Positions 1 through 8,992 are shown, numbered from the stretch's first letter. The stretch: 48,409 bases of DNA from an uncultured Prevotellaceae bacterium (GCA_900541935.1 UQLZ01000014.1:1-48409), one strand, 5' to 3'. Notes: generated by a model from the sequence alone, not told the origin. Translations and numbers: made by a program.

Positions 1-60
1 TCTCTTTCATTTTCTGTTACTTTTTAGTGTAACGCTATGGCAGGACTAGACAAAACAATG

Positions 61-100
61 AAAAAGATAGGGTTGCGAAATTTCGCAACCCTATCTTTTT
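61..100. terminator. bidirectional terminator downstream of rng
   Basis: This is a perfect 40-base palindrome. Each arm is 20 bases, with an A run at one end and a T run at the other, so it reads as a stem-loop plus U tract on both strands. It starts 4 bases after the rng stop codon. It probably ends rng transcription on the minus strand and could also serve a plus-strand gene lying left of the window. Bases 1-60 show no gene that I can support. Confidence 0.85.
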
Positions 101-104
101 ACTA

Positions 105-1739
105 TTAGTTTTCTTTTTCTAACGCATTTCGTTTTACTTTGTTTTCCCTCTTCTCTGTTGAACTGCTGTTTGTATCCTTGCTGTCTTTGACGTGGATTTC
201 GTTAGTGTTTCCATCGAAGAAGTGGTACTCCAAAAAAGCAAGAGCCTGGTTCGGTATAATCTTGAATTTCTTTCCGAAATCTCGTCTCCACTCTTTGAAA
301 ATCGATTTGAAGAGTCCTTTTCTGATGTATGCGTCCGCGTATGGGTGGACGTATAGTTTGAAGTTCGGAATCTTCAGCTCGTTAACGACGTAATCGATTT
401 TCTCGCGAAGGCGATCTGTAAACAGAATCGAAGGCTGAACCTTTCCTTTCCCGTAGCAAGATGGGCATGTTTCCATTGTTTCAATGTCGAGGACTGCTCT
501 AACGCGCTGGCGTGTAATTTGCATTAAACCGAATTTGCTAAGAGGCAGAATATTGTGTCTTGCTCTGTCATTTGCCATTACCTCCTTCATGTGTTCGTAG
601 AGTTTCTGGCGGTGTTCCGCAAGGTTCATATCGATAAAGTCGATAACTATAATTCCACCCATATCTCTCAGTCGCAACTGTCGTGCAATTTCGTCAGCGG
701 CACGGAGGTTAACGTCGAGTGCATTTTCCTCTTGGTTATCGGCGTTTTTGTTACGGTTTCCAGAGTTTACGTCGATAACGTGAAGTGCTTCTGTGTGCTC
801 AATGATGATGTATGCACCGGCTTTAAATGATACCGTTTTGCCAAATGATGATTTAATCTGTTTAGTTACGTTGAATTCATCAAATATTGGCTCATCTTTA
901 GCATATAGTTTTACCGTGTCCTTTCTTTCAGGAGCAATAAAACTGACGTAGTTGGATATCTGCGAGAAAGTGTCGGCATCGTTAACGAAGACATTTTCAA
1001 AAGAAGGGCTGAAAATATCTCGGATAATGCTAACGGCACGGCTCTCTTCTTCATGCAGCAATGCAGGTGGCTCGTTTTTCTGGAGTTTCTCAATGGCTTC
1101 TTCCCAGCATTTAACAAGTGTAGTCATTTCATTGTTAAGGTCTGCTACCCGCTTGTTTTCAGCCGATGTTCTGACGATAACGCCGAAATTCTTTGGCTTA
1201 ATGCTTTCTATTAGTTGCCTCAATCTCATTTTCTCCTCTGTCGATTTTATTTTCTGGGAGATTGAGATTTTGTTTGAGAAAGGAATCAGGACCATAAATC
1301 GGCCTGTAAAAGTTATTTCGGTTGTCAATCGGGGTCCTTTTGTTGAAATAGGTTCTTTTGATACTTGGACGACGATATTTTGACCGACAGTTAGCGTTTC
1401 TGCTATGAGTCCCTGTTTATTGATATCCTGAAGACACTTGAATTTGGAAATCTGAGGTACCTTCGTTTTATCACCAATTGCTTCTTGAACAAATGCGTTG
1501 AATGTTGAAAACTGCGAACCCAAATCTAAATAGTGAAGAAAAGCCTCTTTCTCGGAACCTATGTCAACGAATGCTGCGTTGAGTCCCGGTAGCAGTTTCT
1601 TCACTCTGCCTAAATAGATGTCGCCAACGGCATACTTGATATTCCTTTCTTCTTTCTGAAGCGACATTAATCGCCCGTCTTCAAGTAAGGCTATCGAGAT
1701 GTCTTTCGGTTGAACATCAACAATAAGTTCACTTTTCAT
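105..1739 (-). CDS. rng: ribonuclease G/E family endoribonuclease
   Basis: Single-strand-specific endoribonuclease of the RNase E/G family, 544 residues, cytoplasmic, acting in rRNA maturation and mRNA decay. An S1 RNA-binding domain lies near residues 36-130. The DNase I-like catalytic domain carries the two metal-binding aspartates in VIDVNSG (D323) and VIDFID (D367). The Zn-link CPSC motif (C425, C428) that dimerises the enzyme is present. There is no long C-terminal scaffold region, so it resembles RNase G more than full-length RNase E; this is the usual form in Bacteroidota. The tail is charged and rich in Lys, Asp and Ser. HU and a tiny basic ribosomal-type protein lie upstream on the same strand. 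Confidence 0.95.
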   Translation of the reverse strand: MKSELIVDVQPKDISIALLEDGRLMSLQKEERNIKYAVGDIYLGRVKKLLPGLNAAFVDIGSEKEAFLHYLDLGSQFSTFNAFVQEAIGDKTKVPQISKFKCLQDINKQGLIAETLTVGQNIVVQVSKEPISTKGPRLTTEITFTGRFMVLIPFSNKISISQKIKSTEEKMRLRQLIESIKPKNFGVIVRTSAENKRVADLNNEMTTLVKCWEEAIEKLQKNEPPALLHEEESRAVSIIRDIFSPSFENVFVNDADTFSQISNYVSFIAPERKDTVKLYAKDEPIFDEFNVTKQIKSSFGKTVSFKAGAYIIIEHTEALHVIDVNSGNRNKNADNQEENALDVNLRAADEIARQLRLRDMGGIIVIDFIDMNLAEHRQKLYEHMKEVMANDRARHNILPLSKFGLMQITRQRVRAVLDIETMETCPSCYGKGKVQPSILFTDRLREKIDYVVNELKIPNFKLYVHPYADAYIRKGLFKSIFKEWRRDFGKKFKIIPNQALAFLEYHFFDGNTNEIHVKDSKDTNSSSTEKRENKVKRNALEKEN

Positions 1740-1769
1740 TTACAACGTTATTCAATGTTTTGATTGAAA

Positions 1770-1852
1770 AAGGGGTTTGCCATTTAATGGCACAAGAACA
1801 AACTGACGACTGCGCGGGTCTTCCGTTTGTTCTTGTGTATTTTCAAATCCCA
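1770..1852 (-). other. long imperfect stem-loop between the bS22-like gene and rng
   Basis: A perfect 13-bp inverted repeat (CACAAGAACAAAC at 1791-1803 with its complement at 1825-1837) encloses a 21-base loop containing a short GAC/GTC pair. Outside it, GGGTTTG and CAAATCCC can extend the stem. No clear U run follows on the minus strand, so it looks more like an mRNA processing or stability structure in the HU-bS22-rng transcript than a terminator. Confidence 0.55.
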
Positions 1853-1864
1853 CTAAGAAATAAA

Positions 1865-1954
1865 TTATTTCTTTTTGTGACGATTTTTTCTCAATCTTTT
1901 TTTGCGCTTGTGAGTAGCCATCTTGTGGCCTTTTCTTTTCTTTCCGCTTGGCAT
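1865..1954 (-). CDS. 29-residue basic protein, bS22/mS38 (AURKAIP1/COX24) type
   Basis: This short open frame runs from an ATG at 1954 to a TAA at 1865. The product is 29 residues, almost entirely Lys, Arg and His: it starts MPSGKKRKGHKMATHK and ends with the pattern KKRLRKNRHKKK. That pattern matches the small ribosome-associated family annotated in Bacteroidota as AURKAIP1/COX24-domain protein, related to mitochondrial mS38 and mycobacterial bS22. It is too short for ordinary gene calling. Its place between HU and rng on the same strand fits a translation-related role. The frame and composition are read directly; the family name is from memory of this motif. A 29-residue frame can arise by chance, but one this basic and motif-matched is unlikely to. 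Confidence 0.8.
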   Translation of the reverse strand: MPSGKKRKGHKMATHKRKKRLRKNRHKKK

Positions 1955-1978
1955 AGTAATTTAATATTTTAGTGATTA

Positions 1979-2251
1979 TTATTTAACGTCGTCCATAAAT
2001 ACTTTTGCCGGTTTGAATGCCGGAATCTTGTGCTCTGGGATGATGATTGTTGTTCCCTTAGAAATATTGCGGGCTGTCTTCTCAGAGCGAGTCTTTACGA
2101 TAAAACTACCGAAACCACGAAGGTAAACGTTTTCTCCGTTTGCAAGAGAATCTTTTACAACGTCCATGAACTTTTCTACTGTTTCCAAAACAGCAGCTTT
2201 GTCAATACCTGTAGATTTGGCAATCTCATTTACGATGTCTGCTTTTGTCAT
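1979..2251 (-). CDS. HU family DNA-binding protein
   Basis: Nucleoid protein of 90 residues, the standard HU length. The N-terminal helical dimerisation part (MTKADIVNEIAKSTGI) is followed by the GFGSF turn, with FGSF near residues 47-50, and then the beta-arm ending in PAFKPAKVF, which grips bent DNA. The 25 bases before the ATG are almost pure A/T with no ribosome-binding site, as is normal in this phylum. It heads a minus-strand series with the 29-residue basic protein and rng. The upstream 208 bases (2252-2459) contain no gene. A near-consensus -7 box (GATATTTG on the minus strand, around 2325-2333) may belong to its promoter. Confidence 0.95.
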   Translation of the reverse strand: MTKADIVNEIAKSTGIDKAAVLETVEKFMDVVKDSLANGENVYLRGFGSFIVKTRSEKTARNISKGTTIIIPEHKIPAFKPAKVFMDDVK

Positions 2252-2459
2252 AGTTGTATTTATTTTTATTTAATTTTTATAGTTTTTTCTATGTCGCTGC
2301 AACGCTTCTTTCGTTTGCGTCTGCAAATATCGCATTTTTTTTTCAATTAGAGATAGTTTAATGTGGAAAAAAGTGCTTTTTTGCAAAAATAAACCTTTAG
2401 ATATCTGAAACTTGGTGTTTTTTTGCCGTTTTTTGCCCTTTATTCTTATTTTTCCTTCT

Positions 2460-3875
2460 TTATCGGTTTTTTGTCAAACCTTTCTCTTCTGCCAATTTCA
2501 TCATCAGTTGCCATGCTTCTTCCCGGTCATTTTTTATTGTTCCGTCGAGTATTGCATTCTTGATGGTGTCTTTAATTTCTCCAATTATTGCTGATGGTTC
2601 TATATGGAATGTTTCCATTATGTCTTGTCCGCTGATTGGCGGTTGAAAATTCCGGATGCGGTCTTTCTCTTCTATTTCGACAAGTTTGTTTCTTACGATG
2701 GCAAAATTTTCGAGGAAGCGTTTTACTTTTTCCTGGTTCTTTGAAGTTATGTCTGCTTCGCAGAGGGTCATCAGATCGTCGATGTCGTTGCCTGCGTCAA
2801 AGAGTAGGCGGCGTACGGCTGAGTCTGTTACTTCTTCCTCTACTAATGCTATTGGGCGCATGTGCAGTTCAACAAGTTTCTGAACATATTTCATACGCTC
2901 GTCCATCGGGAATTTCATTCGTTTGAATATTGAGGGAATCATTTTCTTTCCAACGAAGTTATGGTTATGGAAAGTCCAACCGAGATTCTCGTCATATCTT
3001 TTTGTTACGGGTTTTGCTATGTCGTGGAAAACGGCTGCCCAACGGAGCCATTTGTTGTCGGTTTTTTCCGCAACGTTGTCAAGAACCTGTAGTGTGTGGA
3101 AAAAGTTATCTTTATGTCCTCGTCCTTCTTTAACTTCCGTACCTTTCAGGGCGTGTAGTTCAGGCATGATCAGTTGGAGCAGGCCGCTACTTTCAAGCAG
3201 GCGGAATCCCTTTGAGGGCCGCTGTGATTTGATGATTTTTGTCAGTTCGTCGTATATCCGCTCGCGCGAAATGATTTCTATGCGGTATGCATTCCTTTTT
3301 ATTGCTTCAAAAGTTTCGTCAACAATATCGAAATCAAGTTGCGTTGCAAATCTGATAGCCCTCATCATTCTCAATGGGTCGTCAGAGAAGGTTATGTCTG
3401 GGTCAAGCGGCGTTCTGATTGCTTTTTTTGCAAGGTCTTCCATTCCGTTGAACGGGTCAACGAGTTCTCCGAAAGAGCCGTCATTTAGAGAAATTGCCAT
3501 CGCGTTGATTGTAAAGTCTCGACGCTTTTGGTCGTCATCAAGCGTTCCGTTCTCAACAATTGGCTTGCGGCTGTTACGGTTATATGATTCTTTTCTTGCA
3601 CCTACAAATTCGAGTTCCAGTTCACCGTGCTTGACCTGTGCTGTTCCGAAGTTTCGGTAAACAGCAATAGGGGTTTTGGGTCCGAGGTTTTTCGCAACTG
3701 CTTCTGCAAGGGCTATGCCGCTGCCAACAGTGACAAAGTCAAGGTCGGTTGACGGTCTTGCAAGAAAGAGGTCGCGGACAAACCCGCCGACAACGTAGCA
3801 TGGTTGCTGCATTTCGTCGGCTGTCTGACCGATCGCTCGGAATATTTTATGAGTTAGTTTGTCTTGTAGGTTCAT
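2460..3875 (-). CDS. cca: CCA-adding tRNA nucleotidyltransferase with HD domain
   Basis: Adds or repairs the 3'-CCA end of tRNAs. The 471-residue protein has a polymerase-beta type head with GGFVRD (residues 30-35), the metal-binding pair DLD (44-46) and RRDFTINAMA (118-127). A tRNA-binding helical region follows, then an HD phosphohydrolase-type domain with HD at 284-285. This head-plus-HD architecture is typical of Bacteroidota CCA enzymes. The start lies one base after the stop of the M24 peptidase gene, so the two are probably co-transcribed. A 245-codon frame on the opposite strand (2923-3660) is only its shadow. Confidence 0.93.
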   Translation of the reverse strand: MNLQDKLTHKIFRAIGQTADEMQQPCYVVGGFVRDLFLARPSTDLDFVTVGSGIALAEAVAKNLGPKTPIAVYRNFGTAQVKHGELELEFVGARKESYNRNSRKPIVENGTLDDDQKRRDFTINAMAISLNDGSFGELVDPFNGMEDLAKKAIRTPLDPDITFSDDPLRMMRAIRFATQLDFDIVDETFEAIKRNAYRIEIISRERIYDELTKIIKSQRPSKGFRLLESSGLLQLIMPELHALKGTEVKEGRGHKDNFFHTLQVLDNVAEKTDNKWLRWAAVFHDIAKPVTKRYDENLGWTFHNHNFVGKKMIPSIFKRMKFPMDERMKYVQKLVELHMRPIALVEEEVTDSAVRRLLFDAGNDIDDLMTLCEADITSKNQEKVKRFLENFAIVRNKLVEIEEKDRIRNFQPPISGQDIMETFHIEPSAIIGEIKDTIKNAILDGTIKNDREEAWQLMMKLAEEKGLTKNR

Positions 3876-3876
3876 T

Positions 3877-5046
3877 CTATATTTGAGTTAGTTCTTCCGG
3901 GAATGTTGTTATGCATTCAAGTCCGTTTTCTCTTACTATGTAGGTGTTTTCAACGCCGACTGCACCCACGCCTGGAATAACGAATTTAGGTTCAAGGGCT
4001 ATGACGTTGCCTAATTCAAGGATGTCGCGGCTCTTTGGGGCTATGACTGGCATTTCGTTTACTTCGATTCCGACTCCATGACCAACGAAGCCTGCTTTTT
4101 GGTTGTGTCCCATAAAGTAATCTGTCAGTCCTGCTTCTTCGACCATTGCTTGTGCTGTCATGTATGCGTCACACGCTTTAGTGCCTGGTTTCATAGTTTC
4201 CATCAGTTTGTGGTTGATGTCTATGGAGAGTTGGTGTGCCTTCTTAGCAAGGTCAGAAACGCGTTCAACGTAGAAAGTACGGGTCATGTCAGTCATGTAT
4301 CCGGTGAAGTTTCCGTTCATATCAACCATAATTGTGTTGTCTGGGCGGATAACTGTTCCGTTGCAGCCAACAGGAAGCGAGTTGTCAAGTCCTTCGCCAC
4401 CCATTGCAAAGTCGTAAGGGGTTGGGGTATCGGCATTGTCTCCTGCGAGAAGGTTTCCCATAAATAGTTCCATTGATTCGCCGTTGATGCGGAAAATGCC
4501 GAGGCAGCCGTCGAGACGCAATATGCGTTCTATCTCTATCTGCAGTTCAACGTCGGTCATGCCGCTTTCGTATTTTCCGTAGATTCTTTTATAAGAGTTT
4601 GTATGGCGAACTCCAGATTCTTTAAGGAGTTTTATCTCGTATTCTGTTTTGACAGATCTTGCTTTGGAAAGGATAGGAGAGCCGTTGATTATTTCCGTCT
4701 GATTCAGAGCCTTTGCAAGTCTTTGAATCGTTGAGAATGCCGCTCTGTCAGCTTCCATAGCGAGTTTTGCCGGGGCTTGAAGTCCCATTTCTGAAAGTAT
4801 TTCCAAAATCTGTTCAGGCTTTCTTATGTATTTAGCCCTACAGTCGTCGATTCCTACAGGACGGCGTATTAGAAATACGGAAGTTCCCTCTGCAGGAACG
4901 TAAACGTATCCTGCAAAAACCATTCCGGTTGCATAGTATATGTTTGCATTGCTGCTGATAAGCAGTGCGTCGAAGCCGTTTTCTTTAATGAGATTTTGAA
5001 GTTTGGCTTGTCTTGTTTCAAATTCTTCGTTGCTTAAAAATTTCAT
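3877..5046 (-). CDS. M24 family metallopeptidase (Xaa-Pro aminopeptidase/dipeptidase-like)
   Basis: Cytoplasmic two-metal peptidase that probably removes residues before proline. Residues 1-140 form the creatinase-type N-terminal domain and the rest the pita-bread fold. The five metal ligands are all visible: D242 in VDMNGNF, D253 in TDMTRTF, H323 in GHGVG, E352 in LEPKF and E366 in VENTY. The length of 389 suits the Xaa-Pro dipeptidase/aminopeptidase group, but substrate specificity cannot be read from the sequence. It sits 2 bases after the HAD hydrolase gene and 1 base before cca, inside a tightly packed minus-strand operon. Confidence 0.9.
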   Translation of the reverse strand: MKFLSNEEFETRQAKLQNLIKENGFDALLISSNANIYYATGMVFAGYVYVPAEGTSVFLIRRPVGIDDCRAKYIRKPEQILEILSEMGLQAPAKLAMEADRAAFSTIQRLAKALNQTEIINGSPILSKARSVKTEYEIKLLKESGVRHTNSYKRIYGKYESGMTDVELQIEIERILRLDGCLGIFRINGESMELFMGNLLAGDNADTPTPYDFAMGGEGLDNSLPVGCNGTVIRPDNTIMVDMNGNFTGYMTDMTRTFYVERVSDLAKKAHQLSIDINHKLMETMKPGTKACDAYMTAQAMVEEAGLTDYFMGHNQKAGFVGHGVGIEVNEMPVIAPKSRDILELGNVIALEPKFVIPGVGAVGVENTYIVRENGLECITTFPEELTQI

Positions 5047-5048
5047 AT

Positions 5049-5705
5049 CTATTTTATGCTTAAGAAATAGTTGGATAACTCTTCAAATGAATTGAAAGAA
5101 ATATCTGGGTGTTTGCATTCTCCGAATCCGTAGGCGGCGAATACAAAGTTCAGACCTGCGGCTTTGGTGCTTTGGCAGTCGCCTTCAGTGTCTCCAATGT
5201 AGGCCGGTTGGGTCAGATTATACTTTTCTTTTAGTATTTTCATATTTACTTCCTTGGGTTTCAATGTTGCCCCATAGGTAACTGCTTCTGTTATGAAGTC
5301 AGAAATGTTGGCGCAGCGGATAAGGTTATTAAGTCCGTCAGCACCGCAGTTGCTGAGTAAAAGAATAACATATTTCTTAGACAATAGTTCAATTCCTTCA
5401 CTGACTCCCTTGTACGGCTTTCCTCCTAATTCAGGCATCATTTCAAATTCTAATTCTTCAAGTTTTGGAATGAATACCTCTGCCGGTATATGCGGGTTGC
5501 CTTCTGTTATATTATTGTAAATTTCATCGATGTGTTTGCCCATTTGCGAAATAAGTTCTTCCCTTGAAACCGTTTTGTCAACGCCAAAAAGTTCAAAGCA
5601 CTTATCCCATACTTTGCAATAAGAATCAACGGCATCCCAGAGAGTGCCGTCCATGTCGAAAATCAGAGCATCTGTCTTAGCCCAGTCGATAGTATTTTTC
5701 TTCAT
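5049..5705 (-). CDS. HAD superfamily hydrolase (phosphoglycolate phosphatase-like)
   Basis: Probable small-molecule phosphatase of the haloacid dehalogenase superfamily, 218 residues. Motif I is FDMDGTLWD, with the nucleophile and acid aspartates at 17 and 19. Motif II is LLLSNCG and motif IV is GDTEGDCQSTKAAG. The helical cap between motifs I and II resembles phosphoglycolate or beta-phosphoglucomutase type enzymes. I chose the ATG at 5705 rather than 5771: it gives the conserved N-terminus (MKKNTIDWAKTDALIF) and begins 5 bases after the gldH stop, whereas the longer start would run back into gldH. The substrate is unknown. Confidence 0.85.
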   Translation of the reverse strand: MKKNTIDWAKTDALIFDMDGTLWDAVDSYCKVWDKCFELFGVDKTVSREELISQMGKHIDEIYNNITEGNPHIPAEVFIPKLEELEFEMMPELGGKPYKGVSEGIELLSKKYVILLLSNCGADGLNNLIRCANISDFITEAVTYGATLKPKEVNMKILKEKYNLTQPAYIGDTEGDCQSTKAAGLNFVFAAYGFGECKHPDISFNSFEELSNYFLSIK

Positions 5706-5710
5706 TTGTT

Positions 5711-6175
5711 TTAGTCTGCTTTTGTAACCAATGACAATCCAATATTGTTTATGTTTGTAATGGTGTCGCAACGCATATCTTGCCAGATGATGACTTTATT
5801 GAATTGGCCTTTTTTGACATTCTTTTTGATGGATGCGGTATGCTGGAATAGTTTGCCTAATCCGGAGCCGTACCATTTCCCGTATTTGTCGGCGATCTGA
5901 AAATTAATTGTGTCAGACTGTACGATTGCATTCCCTTTGGCGTAGTCAACAATCAGCCAGATGTTTCGATAAGGGTAATAGTTATCGTGCCTAATGCTTA
6001 GTTGAAGGTCTGAGTGCCCTAAAACGATAGAGTCAGGTATTTCAAACTCGATAGGTCTGCGCTTGTCCCAGCCATTTTTATCGATGTCTTTAAAATTACT
6101 AAAATAGACTCCGTCTGAATTACAGGCGGAGACTATTGTTGTAAGCAGAATTAATATAATGCTTTTAACCTTCAT
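5711..6175 (-). CDS. gldH: GldH family outer-membrane lipoprotein
   Basis: Lipoprotein of 154 residues with a signal peptide ending in a lipobox (TTIVSAC, Cys18). The segment around residues 60-75 (NYYPYRNIWLIVDY) is typical of GldH. In gliding Bacteroidota GldH is needed for motility and works with T9SS machinery; non-gliding Bacteroidales also carry it. The ATG at 6175 is chosen because it gives the signal peptide. An in-frame upstream extension would be a Lys/Arg/Thr-rich shadow of the neighbouring gene. It overlaps the PSP1 gene by 11 bases, so translation is probably coupled. PSP1-gldH adjacency is familiar in Bacteroidales. Confidence 0.85.
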   Translation of the reverse strand: MKVKSIILILLTTIVSACNSDGVYFSNFKDIDKNGWDKRRPIEFEIPDSIVLGHSDLQLSIRHDNYYPYRNIWLIVDYAKGNAIVQSDTINFQIADKYGKWYGSGLGKLFQHTASIKKNVKKGQFNKVIIWQDMRCDTITNINNIGLSLVTKAD

Positions 6176-7442
6176 TCTGTTTGTTAGATTCTTTGTTTTG
6201 ACCTTGTGGTCTGTTCTGTTTTTTGAATCCGTTACGTTGCTTTCCTTTGTTTTTATTGTTGCGTTGTGGAGTCTGCTCATCCTGTTGTGGCTGTCGGTCA
6301 GCATTCTGCTCTTTTGTTTGTGGGTTCTGACCTTTAGGTTGTCCGTTACGCTTGTTGCCTGATTTCTTCTTTTTGTTCTTTTTGGCTTTATCAAAACGTG
6401 TAACGCTGTCTTGGCCGACAATGTCTCCAAATTCTTTTACTGGCATAGTGCTTTCGCTTTCTTCGTTCGCCAATTCTTCTGGCTTGACGCCTTTCTTGTT
6501 TAATGCAATAATCTCAAAAGCGCGTGCAGCTGATATAGTAACCAGATTTGCCGGGATTTGCTTGTCGGTAGAGTAGGTGAGTTCTTTTTTGAAAATGTCG
6601 CTCTTGAAGAAGTAATAAGTGTTGTTTGCAGTTTCTAATGTTACTTCTTTTGAAGGCATTTTCTTTACGCATTCAACGTAGGCGTCAACTTCATAGTTTA
6701 GGCAGCATTTCAGTTTAGCACATTGCCCGGCAAGTTTCTGAGGGTTTAGTGAAATATCCTGATATCGTGCAGCACTTGTTGCTACTGAAACAAAGTTAGT
6801 CATCCAACTTGAGCAGCATAGTGGTCTTCCGCAAGGACCGATGCCTCCTATTCTGCCAGCTTCTTGTCTTGCACCAATTTGCTTCATCTCTATGCGGATG
6901 TGGAATGTTTCGGCAAGAACTTTGATAAGTTGGCGGAAATCGACGCGCTCGTCAGCAATATAGTAGAAAATCGCTTTATTGCCGTCGCCTTGATATTCAA
7001 CGTCGCCAATTTTCATGTCGAGGTTAAGACGTTTTGCAATTTGGCGTGATTCGATCATTGTTTGGTATTCCCTTGCCTTTGCTGCCTCGAATTTCTCAAG
7101 GTCTGCTGCTTTGGCTTTGCGGAAAATCCTTCTGATTTCTGCATCAGGTCGAAGGTTCGCTTTCTTCATTTGCAAGGCAACGAGTTTTCCCGTGAGAGAA
7201 ACTCTGCCAATGTCGTGTCCCGGATTTGCTTCAACGGCTACCATATCACCAATGGCAAGTGGTATGTTCATGCTGTTCTTGTAATATCCTTTGCGGGTAT
7301 TCTTGAATTGCACTTCCACCATGTCGAAGGTGTTCATGTTGCCGGGAATGTCAGCCAGCCAGTCGTAGCAGTGGAGTTTTCCACGTGGTTCTTTGCTGCT
7401 ATCTTCCGTATGCTCGTTTATATATTCTGACAAATCGCTCAT
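6165..7442 (-). CDS. PSP1 domain protein, RicT/YaaT-like, with basic low-complexity tail
   Basis: The protein has 425 residues. The PSP1 core (roughly 60-300) holds a cysteine cluster, GPCGRPLCC (C204, C209, C210) and CAKLKCC (C241, C246, C247). This matches the Fe-S ligand set of Bacillus RicT (YaaT), which helps direct RNase Y in mRNA maturation. The neighbour 8 bases upstream here is rny itself, so a similar partnership is a reasonable inference. The last 90 or so residues are Lys/Asn/Gln-rich and probably disordered, possibly binding RNA. The gene overlaps gldH at its 3' end. Confidence 0.85.
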   Translation of the reverse strand: MSDLSEYINEHTEDSSKEPRGKLHCYDWLADIPGNMNTFDMVEVQFKNTRKGYYKNSMNIPLAIGDMVAVEANPGHDIGRVSLTGKLVALQMKKANLRPDAEIRRIFRKAKAADLEKFEAAKAREYQTMIESRQIAKRLNLDMKIGDVEYQGDGNKAIFYYIADERVDFRQLIKVLAETFHIRIEMKQIGARQEAGRIGGIGPCGRPLCCSSWMTNFVSVATSAARYQDISLNPQKLAGQCAKLKCCLNYEVDAYVECVKKMPSKEVTLETANNTYYFFKSDIFKKELTYSTDKQIPANLVTISAARAFEIIALNKKGVKPEELANEESESTMPVKEFGDIVGQDSVTRFDKAKKNKKKKSGNKRNGQPKGQNPQTKEQNADRQPQQDEQTPQRNNKNKGKQRNGFKKQNRPQGQNKESNKQNEG

Positions 7443-7450
7443 ATCTCCTA

Positions 7451-8992
7451 TTATTTTGCGAAACTAACTGCACGTGTTTCTCTGATAACGGTGATTTTGA
7501 CTTGTCCCGGGTATGTTAGTTCGTCTTGAATTTTTTGAGCAATTTCTCCGGAAAGTTTTTCTGTTTCAACGTCGGTAATCTTGTCGGCACCAACGATAAC
7601 GCGAAGTTCGCGGCCAGCCTGGATTGCGTAGGTCTTGATAACTCCCGGATAAGAAAGAGCGAGTTGCTCAAGGTCGTTAAGACGCTTGATGTATGCTTCA
7701 ACAACTTCACGGCGAGCACCAGGTCTTGCTCCAGAGATAGCATCACATACTTGAACGATAGGAGCGAGCAGTGATGTTTGCTCAACTTCATCGTGGTGTG
7801 AGCCGATAGCGTTGCAGATATCTGCTTTTTCTTTGTATTTTTCAGCAAGCTTCATACCGAGTATTGCGTGTGGCAATTCTGGTTCTTCATCAGGCACTTT
7901 ACCTATATCGTGGAGCAAACCTGCGCGGCGTGCTTTCTTAGGATTCAAGCCGAGTTCTGATGCCATGATAGCACAGAGGTTTGCAGTCTCTCTTGAGTGC
8001 TGAAGAAGGTTTTGTCCGTAACTTGAGCGGTATTTCATTTTACCTACAAGTCTGATAAGTTCAGGGTGTAAGCCGTGGATACCCAAGTCGATAGTAGTTC
8101 TCTTACCTGTTTCAATGATTTCTTCCTCTACTTGCTTACGTACTTTGGCAACAACTTCTTCAATGCGTGCCGGGTGTATACGTCCGTCGGCAACAAGTTG
8201 GTGAAGAGCAAGGCGTGCAATTTCGCGTCTTACCGGGTCAAAGCCTGAAAGGACAATTGCTTCTGGTGTGTCGTCAACGATTATTTCAATACCAGTTGCT
8301 GCTTCAAGGGCGCGGATATTGCGGCCTTCGCGACCTATGATGCGTCCCTTTATTTCGTCGCTGTCGATATGGAATACTGTTACAGCGTTTTCGATTGCTG
8401 TTTCTGTTGCAACTCGTTGGATTGTTTGAACTACAATGCGCTTTGCTTCTTTGTTAGCAGTTAGTTTAGCCTCGTCCATAATGTCATTGATGTATGAAGC
8501 TGCATTCGTTTTTGCTTCATCTTTTAATGATTCAACGAGTTTTTCTTTCGCTTCTTCTGCTGACAAGCCTGAGATATGTTCTAATTCCTCTTGAGCCTGC
8601 TTTTGCAGTTTCTCAACTTCTGCTTCTCGTGCTTCAACTTCTGCAAATTGGTTGTCGAGTGCCTTTTGAAGTGCTTCGTTTTCGTTTTTCTTCTTTTGCA
8701 CCTCTGATTGCATTTGGTTCAATTGTAATTCCCTTTGCTTTGCTTTGGCTTCGGCAGACTGGATTTTTGACAATCTTGCGTTGGCAACTTTTTCAGCCTC
8801 AGCCTTCATCTTCATTTCTTCTTCCTTTGCTTCGAGAATCTTGTTCTTTTTTAGAACGTCAGCCTCGAGTTTTGCCTCTTCGATTATGTTATTTGCTCTG
8901 CTGTGGGCCATCTTTTTTGATATGACCATTGCAACTGCTCCACCAACAATCAGCGAGATTACCGCTATTGCTATATTGATTAATATGTCCAT
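7451..8992 (-). CDS. rny: ribonuclease Y
   Basis: Membrane-anchored endoribonuclease that initiates mRNA decay. In order the 513 residues show one N-terminal transmembrane helix (4-25), a long charged coiled coil (about 30-160), a KH RNA-binding domain with GRIIGREGRN (216-225), and an HD domain with the catalytic HD at 361-362 (HDIGKV). Length and order match RNase Y from other phyla. It follows a strong terminator, so it probably has its own promoter in the 25 bases upstream or is reached by read-through. It is followed after 8 bases by the RicT-like gene. Confidence 0.95.
   Translation of the reverse strand: MDILINIAIAVISLIVGGAVAMVISKKMAHSRANNIIEEAKLEADVLKKNKILEAKEEEMKMKAEAEKVANARLSKIQSAEAKAKQRELQLNQMQSEVQKKKNENEALQKALDNQFAEVEAREAEVEKLQKQAQEELEHISGLSAEEAKEKLVESLKDEAKTNAASYINDIMDEAKLTANKEAKRIVVQTIQRVATETAIENAVTVFHIDSDEIKGRIIGREGRNIRALEAATGIEIIVDDTPEAIVLSGFDPVRREIARLALHQLVADGRIHPARIEEVVAKVRKQVEEEIIETGKRTTIDLGIHGLHPELIRLVGKMKYRSSYGQNLLQHSRETANLCAIMASELGLNPKKARRAGLLHDIGKVPDEEPELPHAILGMKLAEKYKEKADICNAIGSHHDEVEQTSLLAPIVQVCDAISGARPGARREVVEAYIKRLNDLEQLALSYPGVIKTYAIQAGRELRVIVGADKITDVETEKLSGEIAQKIQDELTYPGQVKITVIRETRAVSFAK

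Noticed and set aside
1760..1972. 70-codon plus-strand frame between rng and HU
   Set aside because: It is antisense to the 29-codon basic protein gene and the hairpin; its Phe/Leu-rich translation is just the complement of Lys/Arg codons.
2923..3660. 245-codon plus-strand frame opposite cca
   Set aside because: It lies wholly antisense to a well-supported cca with intact catalytic motifs, and its Ser/Arg-rich translation matches no family.
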